Assembly (NCBI GenBank): GCA_035771175.1
Contig: CM069610.1
Coordinates: 26,502,501-26,566,500 of the forward strand
Direction of reading: 5' to 3'
Origin: Paratinospora sagittata
Lineage: Eukaryota > Streptophyta > Magnoliopsida > Ranunculales > Menispermaceae
DNA: 64,000 nt
Positions 11,723 to 20,370 of this stretch are shown here, in pieces. The notes under the pieces were generated by a model. It did no database searches. It was not told where the DNA came from and worked only from the letters and a program-made list of their open reading frames with translations. Numbering within the stretch: position 1 is the first letter of the stretch; every line of letters begins with the position of its first letter. The position numbers were made by a program, and so were the translations under genes.

Positions 11723-12609
11723 AGAAAGTAATGATTCTTGCATTTGACAAAACAAGCTCCGAATAAAATCAAAATTGCAATCAGTCTTGATGATAACGTC
11801 GTTTATCAGCAAGTTCTTCATTTTATCCCTTTTGTGCTTAGATTTGCAGAGGCTATCCATTGTTTTAAGCTGTAAGTATATGAAGTGGTCTCGATAAGAT
11901 AACACAACAAAAAAGAACACATCACCTGTCTTGCATCAAGAACACATCAAACAATAGCTTTCGAAGTCTACAAAGATCAAGCTCGAAGAACGAAGACATA
12001 TCTCATGCCTAATGCATTAGTTTTATCTTTGGTGTATAGGGTAACCTCTCGATCAATCTCAGCACTAAAACTTTGAAAATTGCAAAGTCTTCAAAATCAC
12101 TTCGATATAGTATTTCATTTTCAAAAAATGTTTTCCGAAAGGTTTTAATCATAATTTCAATGAGTTTCGAATTATTTAAAAGTTTTTAATTTTATATCAA
12201 TATGTTCTTGAGTGTCAAAATAAAAAATTTTCAAAAATAAGGCTATCCAGCAATTTGCCAAAATTTTCCTGAAGACACTAGCGCACTATCTGTGCTGATA
12301 GCATGCTGATAGGGTTTTATAATAAAATATTTTTTTTTTCTGGAAAATTGTCTATAGCGCGCTATCCCGTTTGATTACTCGCTATAAAGTTGTTGCCGTA
12401 ATCTTTCCATTTAGAGTAAAATGGGCAATAGCGCGCTATAGGCCTCGATACCACGCTATCGGAAAGTCCGTAAAACTCGAGCTCTCGGGTTTGTGTATAT
12501 CGACCTGCTATAGCCAGCTATCTGTCAATTAAGAACATGATACACAACCCAATAGCACGCTATCCACGTCTGAGACAAAAATCTGATATTTCTAACGAGA
12601 AAAATGTGG

Positions 12610-12614
12610 TCACT
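12610..12614. other. Target-site duplication TCACT, left copy
   Basis: TCACT lies directly before the TGTCACGACC terminus of the left LTR and is repeated at 23226-23230 directly after the right LTR. Uninterrupted units read GTGGGCACTTCTGC or close to it at this place, so removing the element and one TCACT restores a normal unit. Five bases is the usual length for plant LTR elements. Confidence 0.95.
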
Positions 12615-12633
12615 TGTCACGACCCACTATACG

Positions 12634-12641
12634 TGACGTCA
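12634..12641. promoter_or_regulatory. TGACGTCA palindrome near the LTR end (U5 side)
   Basis: Perfect 8-bp palindrome TGACGTCA within ACGTGACGTCATGACC, 20 bp inside the LTR end; the second LTR has it at 20390-20397. This is the core recognised by plant bZIP factors of the TGA/CRE-like type. Binding is inference. Confidence 0.4.
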
Positions 12642-15440
12642 TGACCGGCACGGGAACCTCCGAGTATACCCTCCTTCGGTACACCCGACGTCCCGTCAGC
12701 CTAAAATACATGTACGAATCCCCAAAAAGAAATAAAAGTACATCATTAACAACCAACTATCATGATCATAATGAAATAAAATATTACTTCTCCAAAGTTT
12801 TACAAACATAAAATTCCAAAGTCTTCAAAATGATACAAAACCCAACGCATCCCAACTATGTGTTAAATATACTATTACTAGGTGTTATCATGTACATAAT
12901 TATCAAAATACAAAACTAAATGTACAACACCTACATGAAATAAAAACAAGGGACGCTCCGCAGTCAAGCCTTCCCTTTTCCTTTTCTATCAGATCCTGAA
13001 AGAAGATGGTGAGGTGTGAGCTACAGCCAGCTCAGTGAATGTTATTTACAAGTGGCATATACGTGCATTTATAAAACATGGTAAGATCATAAAACAGTTG
13101 AAATATCATGATGACGAAATATATTACATACATGCTAACACAATGCATCAAGTCATACATAAGACGATGCATAACATTTTGTAGTCATGCTCATGCAATC
13201 CTAACACCTCCTGAGTATGGGGGTTTCAAGGCCTGGTGCGCGACACACAGCGCCCGAACACACACACAATACTCGTATTCTAATAGGGTTTATGGGGTCG
13301 TGCAGCACGTAGGATTATTTTAAACAAACCTACCCATACACAAGGCATAAAACCCTCTGCCAGGTACACAACTGGGATCGCCGCTAGACTTACGAGAATT
13401 CCCAAAAAGAGGAAATTCCAACTAGGGGCCTCAACCCAAATTGTCATCCCAATGAATTATGCTCAAATGAATTTCATGGAATATTAAAACATGCATACCA
13501 TCATACATAAGTATTTAAAACATTTCTATACTACAATGCCACATATAAATAATCCAAAAGTAAAAGAACACTCACACTTGATTGGCTAAGTCTAGCCAAT
13601 CCAATTGCCAAAACTCTCCAATTGACTAAACGGGTTCAAGATCAATCACAAGACCTGAAAATAACATGGTTCACACAACTGAAAATCAGTCATAAAGTGT
13701 GTCAAAACCCCATGTTCAAACCCAATCTAAAGTCAATTAGATTCTAAATTGATTACCCCATTGAGCCAATTTCCATATTGCCCAACTTGATCATTTAGAC
13801 TCAATTAAACTAAGATTGACCTAAATTGAATGTAATAGGGTGATCCCATGATCCAACCACTAATATACATGAAATTCAATTATAATTAGGGTCAATTAGA
13901 CTATACGTCAAGTCAATTTCATCAATTGACTAGGTCTTGATCAAAATCCCCAATTAGGCCAATATAAAACATAAGGTCAAAATGAACTAAGTCATATCAA
14001 TTTAACATAGGTACTAACATTTTAAACCCATGATTCTACTTAATTTGGGTCAAATTAAACAATCCCCAAGTCAATTTCACAAATTGACTTGCTTTGGGTG
14101 AAAACTCCCAATTTGAGCAAAATCCCCAAATTACATGGAAAATTACCAAATACTTAGCCTAGATCAAAATTAGTCAATCTTAGGGTATTCATTATGTGAA
14201 CCCACTGAATTCAATCATCAAACAACTCTAATCATGTCCAATTAGACCTGCATTGCATAATTTTCCAGATTTTATATCAAGAGCATCAAAAGCCCCAAAT
14301 CTGGAAATTTTCATACATATGCCCTATTGCCAAGTTTACACTAGGGCACCATGTTCAACCATGAATTTTACTGATCTTGCAACATGGAATCATCCACAAT
14401 GGACACTAGATCAACATAGTTGACATGCAAACATCTTGAAAAAGTCTAAGGCCATAAACTAAGTTTAGGTCATTTGAACTAAACCTTCCAATTTCTTGCT
14501 AGAAATTGGGGCTTTCACCATTAGTGTACTCCTTACACTCTCTAATCACACATATGTGATATGCAAGACTCAACTCCAACTTTGGTCTTCCACCCATCCA
14601 AGGTTCATCACAATGCATGCATCAAAATGAAACCCTCATGCTCAAAATAAAGCTATCATGCAACTAATAGAGAGATTCAAGGAAGAAATGGAGGAAAAAT
14701 ACAAACCTTAAGGTGTTCTTGAGCAAGAAACCACCAAACCCTAACTTTCCTCTCCTTTTCTCCTCTCCAGCACCTTTCTCTCTTTTCTGGCTGAGAAATG
14801 AGCAAATGAACCTAAAATCACGTTTTGGTTGCTTAAATAGATAAGCTTAGGCCCACAACTAAAAGTTGTCAAAACTATCAAAAACCCAGTTTTCCTGTTA
14901 CGATACTTGATTTTAGATAGTCCATTTCTTGCAAAATAAGCACGACTGTAACATCTTAACCGTACAAACTTTGAATGAGTAAGTTATCAACATTCTGGTA
15001 ACTTTTAGGCTCAATCCAACGGTGGGATTGTGAGATCTATCTGTTTGATCAAAACGGCGTAAGAAAATCCCAGAATCCGTGAAACAGTGTTTTTGGCGTT
15101 ATAACTCAAATTAGGTAACTCCAATTAAGATCTTCACCGTTCAAAATGAAGATCTATCATATAAGAATGAGCTGACAAAATTTCAGCCCAATCAGACAAC
15201 GGATCTAGGAGATCAAACCATTGATGTAAGTTGTGATAGAAATAGAAAGCTCCACTGGATCCAAAACACCGTTTTTGAAATGTTTTGACGTCGAACGGGC
15301 CTCCGATGGTTCCGAAATTTCATGCGTACCCTTTATGACCTAAAATCATGCAAAGACACTCGAACTTACGTACTTCGAGCATCAAAATACATATACACAT
15401 ACGTATACGAATACGTATACGGGTACACTATGGGTCAAAA

Positions 15441-15448
15441 TGACGTCA
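15441..15448. promoter_or_regulatory. TGACGTCA palindrome near the LTR start (U3 side)
   Basis: A second TGACGTCA lies 22 bp inside the opposite LTR end, copied at 23197-23204 in the 5' LTR. Next to it (about 15398-15426) are alternating TACGTATACG-type strings, also with ACGT cores. In the diverged LTR fragment at 31,295 the same site reads TGATGTCA, consistent with loss of its CpG. Confidence 0.45.
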
Positions 15449-15469
15449 CCTAAAGGCATGGGTGCTACA

Positions 15470-15481
15470 ACTCTCCCCAAC
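15470..15481 (-). other. Polypurine tract of the retrotransposon
   Basis: On the minus strand, GTTGGGGAGAGT lies directly upstream of the TGTAGCACC start of the 3' LTR. Position, purine content and contact with the LTR fit the plus-strand priming site of reverse transcription. Confidence 0.85.
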
Positions 15482-15526
15482 TTAGGAATATTTTTGTCCT
15501 CAAAAATAAAAGCAAGAGAACTAACC

Positions 15527-15874
15527 TCAGTCGGTAAAGAGGTCGGGGAATTTCTCCCTCATCTGGTCCTCGCGCTCCCAGGTTTGCTCTTCATTATCGT
15601 GGAATTGCCATCTGACGCGCACAAGCGGGATTTCCTTATTTCTCAATTTCTGAACCCTACGAGCCATAATCTGAATAGGCAACTCCTCATAAGTCGTATC
15701 CTCCCCAACTTGCAGATGACTCACATCAAGCACATGAGCTGGGTCGGGATAAGACTCCTTCAATGGATCTTCATTAAACTTCCTCAGCATCGATACGTGG
15801 AATACATCATGAACACCCTCGAGCTGAGAAGGTAGAGCCAACCTGTACGCTACTGGTCCAATCCTCTCAACAAT
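15527..15874 (-). pseudogene. Integrase C-terminus with chromodomain
   Basis: In frame with the integrase after the TGA at 15875-15877. It starts with the rest of the GPF/Y-type module (VERIGPVAYRLALP), then VFHVSMLRK, then a chromodomain-like segment from about YEELPIQIMARRVQ through VRVRW to NEEQTWEREDQM. It ends at the TGA at 15527-15529, 46 bp before the polypurine tract. Chromodomains on chromovirus integrases are thought to steer insertion to heterochromatin, in keeping with this copy sitting in a satellite array (inference). Confidence 0.85.
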
Positions 15875-16900
15875 TCAGAATGGCCCAATAAACCTAGGGG
15901 CAAGTTTCCCACTGACACCGAACCTCATCTGTCCTTTGAGTGGCGAGACCTTAAGCAAAACTAGATCTCTCACAGCAAACTCTAACGGCCGATGCCGGTT
16001 ATCATAATAACTTTTTTGCCTGTCCTGAGCTGACTTCAGCCTCTGCCGAATCAGCTTGACTTTCTCAGTCTGCTCAACAACTGCATCAGGGCCCCATAGC
16101 TGCGTATCACCCACCTCGTACCAACAAGCTGGAGATCTACAGGGTCTTCCATACAAAGCCTCATACGGTGCCATACCGATGCTAGCCTGATAACTGTTGT
16201 TGTAAGCAAATTCACACAAGGGCAAATGCTCACCCCAACCACCACCAAACTCTAAAATGCAAGACCTGAGCATATCCTCCAGCATCTGAATCACTCTCTC
16301 GGACTGACCGTCCGTCTGAGGATGAAATGCTGTACTGAGTCGGAGGCGGGTCCCAAATCGAGTCTGCAAGGCCTGCCAAAACCTCGATGTAAATCGTGGA
16401 TCTCGATCCGACACGATAGACAAGGGCACTCCATGCAATCTCACGATCTCTCTCACATATAATCTGCTAAGTCTATCCACAGAGTCCCTGGCGCACATAG
16501 GAAGGAAGTGCGCACTCTTGGTCAATCTATCAACCACAACCCAAATGGCATCAAATCTGCCCTGAGACCTCGGCAATCCTATGATGAAATCCATTGTGAT
16601 GTGTTCCCATTTCCACTCGGGTATGGGCAATGGTTGCATCTGACCTCCAGGCTTCCGGTGTTCAGCCTTAACCTGCTGACACACCTCACATCTCTGCACA
16701 TACTCAGCAATACTCTTCTTCATCCCGTGCCACCATACAGATCTCTTCATGTCATGGTACATCTTGGTAGCCCCTGGATGAACAGTATACTGAGATCTGT
16801 GAGCCTCTCGAAGTATCTCAGCACGCAACTCAGCATCATATGGGATCCATAGTCTCCCTCTATACCGCAAGACATCATCTGGACCAATCTGCCAATCGGC
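15875..16900 (-). pseudogene. Integrase segment
   Basis: Frame offset from RNase H. Residues are counted from the ATG at 16870, used only as a ruler. HHCC zinc domain: H24, H31, C61, C64. Catalytic triad: D94 (in TMDF), D155 (in SDRDPRF), E191 (in DGQSERV), with D-D and D-E spacing of 61 and 36 as expected for Ty3/Gypsy integrases. The C-terminal part has YYDNRHRPLEF and the GKLAPRFIGPF (GPF/Y-type) module. It is then cut by TGA at 15875-15877 in the middle of that module. All catalytic residues are present. The neighbouring chromodomain frame is in phase, so the TGA is a point change. Confidence 0.93.
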
Positions 16901-17412
16901 CTGTCAACAATGTCTGCGTATCCACGGTACATGTCATAATCTGGACAATGTTCCTGTAAATATCTAACCCTCGGAATATGGGCATCCGCAAGCTGCACGT
17001 GCATCTGAGCACATATCTCAGTAAGTGGTGCGTTTGAGAGTATACTCATCATAGTCACTCTCTCAAGTAAATGCCACTGCTGGGCCATCTGAAAAGCAAC
17101 CACCTGAGTCCCTGCTCGCCTACGGCTCAAAGCATCAGCCACAACATTGGCTTTGCCAGGATGATACTGCAAAGAGAAATCATAATCCTTTAGTAACTGG
17201 AACCATCTCCTCTGCCGCATATTCAGCTCCTTCTGATCAAAGAGGTACTTCAAACTTTTGTGATCGGAAAACAAAGTGAACCTCTCACCATAAAGGTAAT
17301 GCCTCCATAGCTTCAGTGCAAATACAATAGCGGCCAGCTCCAAATCATGCACAGGGTAGTTCTGCTCATGCACCTTAAGCTGTCTAGATGCATATGCAAC
17401 CACTCGACCCTC
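16875..17412 (-). pseudogene. RNase H and linker segment
   Basis: Continues directly in frame after the TAG at 17413-17415. The RNase H part has YASRQLK, the acidic [11 protein letters not shown] helix and [11 protein letters not shown], followed by [15 protein letters not shown], the typical end of a Ty3/Gypsy RNase H. A less conserved linker follows to about 16,900, where the frame changes. The same frame runs on to 16747 but is out of phase with integrase there, so the protein beyond about 16,880 is meaningless. Confidence 0.9.
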
Positions 17413-20055
17413 CTACATCAGTACACATCCCAGACCTAAGAGTGATGCATCAGTATAAATTACCAACTCTTTCCCAGGCTCTGGAAGAATCAACACTGGA
17501 GCTGTAGTCAACTTCTTTTTCAACTCACTGAAAGCTCTCTCACAGGCATCCGACCACGTGAAGGCCACGTTCTTCTGAGTCAGCTTAGTCATCGGCGCGG
17601 ATATCTTGGAAAAGTCCTTCACGAACTTCCTGTAATAGCCAGCCAAACCCAGAAAACTACGAATCTCGGTCACTGTGGTAGGTCTTGGCCAATCAATGAT
17701 TGCCTCAACCTTAGCAGAATCAACAGAAATACCCTCTGCACTAACCACATGACCCAAGAATTTCACCTCAGTCATCCAGAAATCACACTTGCTCAGCTTG
17801 GCATACAGCCTATGCTCCAACAATGTCTGCAAAGTAACTCTGAGATGACGTTCATGATCCTCTCTTGTCTTAGAATAGACTAGGATATCATCGATGAAGA
17901 CTATAATGAACTGGTCAAGGTACGGCCTGAACACTCTCTGCATCAGATCCATGAACATTGCTGGTGCATTAGTCAACCCGAAAGGCATCACCAAAAACTC
18001 GTAATGTCCATACCTCGTCCGAAAGGCAGTTTTCGACACATCTTCATCTCTTATCCTCAATTGATGGTACCCAGACCTCAAGTCAATCTTCGAAAAGAAC
18101 TTGGCTCCAATTAATTGATCAAACAAGTCATCAATACGAGGAAGTGGATATTTGTTCTTGACAGTCACCTTATTCAGCTGACGGTAGTCTATACACAAAC
18201 GAAGACTCCCGTCCTTTTTCTTGACGAACAACACAGGTGCTCCCCAAGGTGACATGCTAGGGGAAATAAATCCCTTGTCCATCAGCTCATCAAGTTGGGC
18301 TCTGAGTTCATTCAGCTCTTTCGGTGCCATACGATACGATGGAATGGAAATGGGTTTAGTGCCGGGCATCAGCTCAATTATAAAGTCCACCTCTCGCCTA
18401 GGCGGCAAGCCAGGTAACTCATCAGGAAAAACCTCTGGGTACTCGCAGACTACAGGAATGTCTGCTAGCTGAATACTCTGATCCACATCATCCACTGGCG
18501 TCAAACCCGCCATCGTGGCAACCTCATCATCAGTGGCTAATCTACCCTGGGTAGGTGGTCTCGATGCAGTCCTGCCTCGAAAGACGAAGACTGGCTCTCC
18601 GGGTATCTGAAAGATAACCCTCTTGCCGAAGTAATCAATGTGAGCGTGATATGCCGCTAGCCAATCCATACCCAAAATGGCATCAAACTCTAGGAACTCT
18701 AAGACTCTAAGATCAACAGACATCTCATGGTCCTCGAATCTCACAATGCATCCCACACATACCATATTAGGGTAAATTCTCTCACCGGCCGCCGTACTCA
18801 AAATCAACGGCTTACTAGTCCTAACAGTAGACAATCTCAATCTATCTACTACACCACCAGAAATAAATGACAGAGTAGAACCAGCATCAATCAAAACATA
18901 CATCAAAGAATTGCAAATGCTGATTGTACCTTCTATTAGTTGCTTGCTAGCCCCGGGATCTGCCTGCGTAACAGCTCTGGCCTGCTCTCTGGTAGGTGCA
19001 GCTGTAGATCTAAATTGACCAAAAGGCATCCTCTGTGGACATTGGTTCCTCTTATGCCCTGGAGCCCCGCAACCATAACACACAATCGGCCAAGGTGTTC
19101 TAGGTGCAGAAGATACAGCCTGCGACCCGGTTCCGGCTGTCTGCTGTCCACCAGATCTGACAAAACTCTGTTGCTGCTGCTGGGATAGATTAGAAATCTG
19201 AACACTGTGGCCCGCAGCTGGTGGTACCACTGATATTGGAGCGGAGGCTACAGATGCCTCATATCCACTGCCGCTGAATCTTGGCCTCTTATTACGTCGG
19301 CCTCTCCTGCCACTGAAATACTGTGCCTCTGACCCTGCCTGTTGAGTCTGAACTGTAGGAGCTACGGGTGCCTGGAATGCTGCAGGTAACCTCATCCGAG
19401 AATTTGCCTCTGCGGCCTCAAAATCTGCGGCCTGCCCCATAGCCTGCGCATAGGTCTGCACGCCAGCCAGTGCCAAACCCTCACAGATACGGCTTCTGAA
19501 ACCATCCCGTATCCTCTGCATCCTCAGCTCATCGGTAGAAACCATCTCTGGAGCGAAGAGTGCCAACCTGTTGAACTCTTGCTCGTACTCTCTCACGGAC
19601 ATGTTGCCTTGGGTCAGATGTAGAAACTGGTTCCGACGTTGATCCCTCTCGGCCCGTGGATAGAACTCTACAAAGAACAACTCCTTGAATCTAGTCCAAG
19701 TCCGGACCTCGCCCTCGAGACGCTCCACCCGTTCCCACCATTTGTTAGCCTTGCCAATCAGCTTAAACCTGGCAAGCTTGACCTTATCATGCTCAAGCGC
19801 CCTCATATCACTGAATATGGTCTCCATCCGAGTCAACCATCCCTCAGCAAGCTCTAAATCAAGACCTCCCGAAAACTCAGCAGGATCTCGAAACTTGAAA
19901 GCTTTCATAACCCTCTCATAGCGGTCCTTCTCTGCCCGCTCAGCCTCAGTCTCCCCAGCTACGACATGCTGGACCCTAGCTGGTCCTGCCTGCTCTGCCT
20001 GATCCCCTACTACTACTGCCACACTACTGTGCTCTACAGCGGCTGCAACATCATC
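17413..20055 (-). pseudogene. gag - protease - reverse transcriptase segment
   Basis: The longest intact stretch. Residues here are numbered from a GTG codon at 20020-20022, which is not a proposed start; from it the frame runs 869 codons. Gag capsid-like domain at about 40-205; a CX2CX4HX4C zinc knuckle at C315, C318, H323 and C328; an aspartic protease with its catalytic site at D379-A380-G381 (Ala in place of the usual Ser/Thr) and flap-side ILGMDW at 449-454. Reverse transcriptase covers about 555-735 with [19 protein letters not shown] and the catalytic FIDD at 709-712. The connection region follows, with the start of RNase H (YTDAS, 856-860) just before the TAG at 17413-17415. All catalytic motifs look intact. 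The enzyme would be cut off inside RNase H. Confidence 0.93.
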
Positions 20056-20058
20056 CTA

Positions 20059-20229
20059 CAGTGGTAGCCTAACACCCTGTGTACGGCCTAGCAACTCGAG
20101 AATCTGGGTGTGCTGCTGCAGAGTGGCCTCTAAGACTGCCTCTATACGCCTAAGGTGTTCCTCTGGGTCGATGGCTGATCCGGTTTTTTCTTCTCTTGTA
20201 AATATCTGAAATTCACAATAAGGAAGAGC
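20059..20229 (-). pseudogene. N-terminal gag fragment upstream of the first nonsense codon
   Basis: Fifty-seven codons in the same frame as the gag domain, between a TGA at 20230-20232 and the TAG at 20056-20058. The translation is plausible gag N-terminus: acidic and basic, with leucine- and glutamine-rich stretches that look helical. It contains no ATG, so translation of this copy could not begin normally here. The TAG fits a CAG to TAG change. Confidence 0.6.
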
Positions 20230-20354
20230 TCAATCAGGATCACAATCCAGGAAAAGTTACCCCTAAGATAACTACCCATAATCATACTCATAAAGGCAAT
20301 CATAATATCATATAAGTCTTTTATTCTTTTAAGGATTTTAAACCTAAAACATTC
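20230..20354 (-). other. 5' leader between primer site and gag
   Basis: About 125 bp of AT-rich, non-coding sequence with stops in the gag frame, between the primer-binding site and the open part of gag. This is the normal place for the untranslated leader and packaging signal of LTR elements. I see no further recognisable motif. Confidence 0.6.
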
Positions 20355-20366
20355 GCTCTGATACCA
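20355..20366 (-). other. Primer-binding site for initiator tRNA-Met
   Basis: The minus strand reads TGGTATCAGAGC, the classic complement of the 3' end of plant initiator methionine tRNA, four bases after the 5' LTR end at 20371. It fixes the element orientation and supports the Ty3/Gypsy chromovirus assignment. Confidence 0.95.
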
Positions 20367-20370
20367 TAGT

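Larger units (their letters stand above)
8656..12614. repeat. Satellite family 2 (about 1,170-bp unit), left block
   Basis: Tandem units up to the retrotransposon. Landmarks per unit are CACTTCTGCTTGCTCG, a CATTGTCTCGCACGCCC block, TTTTATAAAACAC, GAAGTGGTCTCGGTAAGAT, GATCTTTGGTGTGTAGGG, TTTTGAGTTAATGGAATGG and a cluster of TAGCGCGCTA-type dyads. The TTTTATAAAACAC landmark falls at 9351; the next two units have it deleted. Units here carry TCTCCTGCTCTCTAAC where most units further right have GTAATCTCAGCAAC, so this is a distinct subfamily that continues beyond the retrotransposon at about 23.4 kb. The short open frames on both strands repeat from unit to unit because the units are copies. I do not regard them as genes. 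Confidence 0.95.
12615..15469 (-). repeat. 3' LTR of the Tekay/Del-like element
   Basis: 2,855 bp, TG...CA bounded, same length as the partner at 20371-23225. In element orientation it begins TGTAGCACCCATGCC at 15469 and ends GGGTCGTGACA at 12615. Differences from the partner LTR are scattered except for a cluster of about nine in 14,890-15,005. It contains the same TATA-like string (14832-14840) as the 5' LTR, so its promoter would read leftward out of the element into satellite family 2. The small plus-strand open frames inside it are not supported as genes. Confidence 0.95.
15527..20229 (-). pseudogene. Gag-Pol polyprotein of the Tekay/Del-like element, interrupted
   Basis: Single long polyprotein frame read from about 20229 down to the stop at 15527-15529. 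Breaks, in reading order: an in-frame TAG at 20056-20058; an in-frame TAG at 17413-17415 at the start of RNase H; a frameshift between about 16,910 and 16,870 (one base lost or two gained); and an in-frame TGA at 15875-15877 between the integrase core and the chromodomain. Frame and homology continue on both sides of every break, so these are single lesions in one ancestral polyprotein and not separate genes. No ATG is present in frame upstream of the first stop, so the original start is lost or unrecognised. Function in the family: capsid, protease, reverse transcriptase, RNase H and integrase for copy-and-paste transposition. Confidence 0.93.

Noticed and set aside
15440..15835. Plus-strand open frame of 131 codons opposite the integrase end, and similar ones at 16,508, 18,221, 18,940 and 19,639
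   Set aside because: Antisense shadows of the polyprotein; the minus strand carries the recognised domains.
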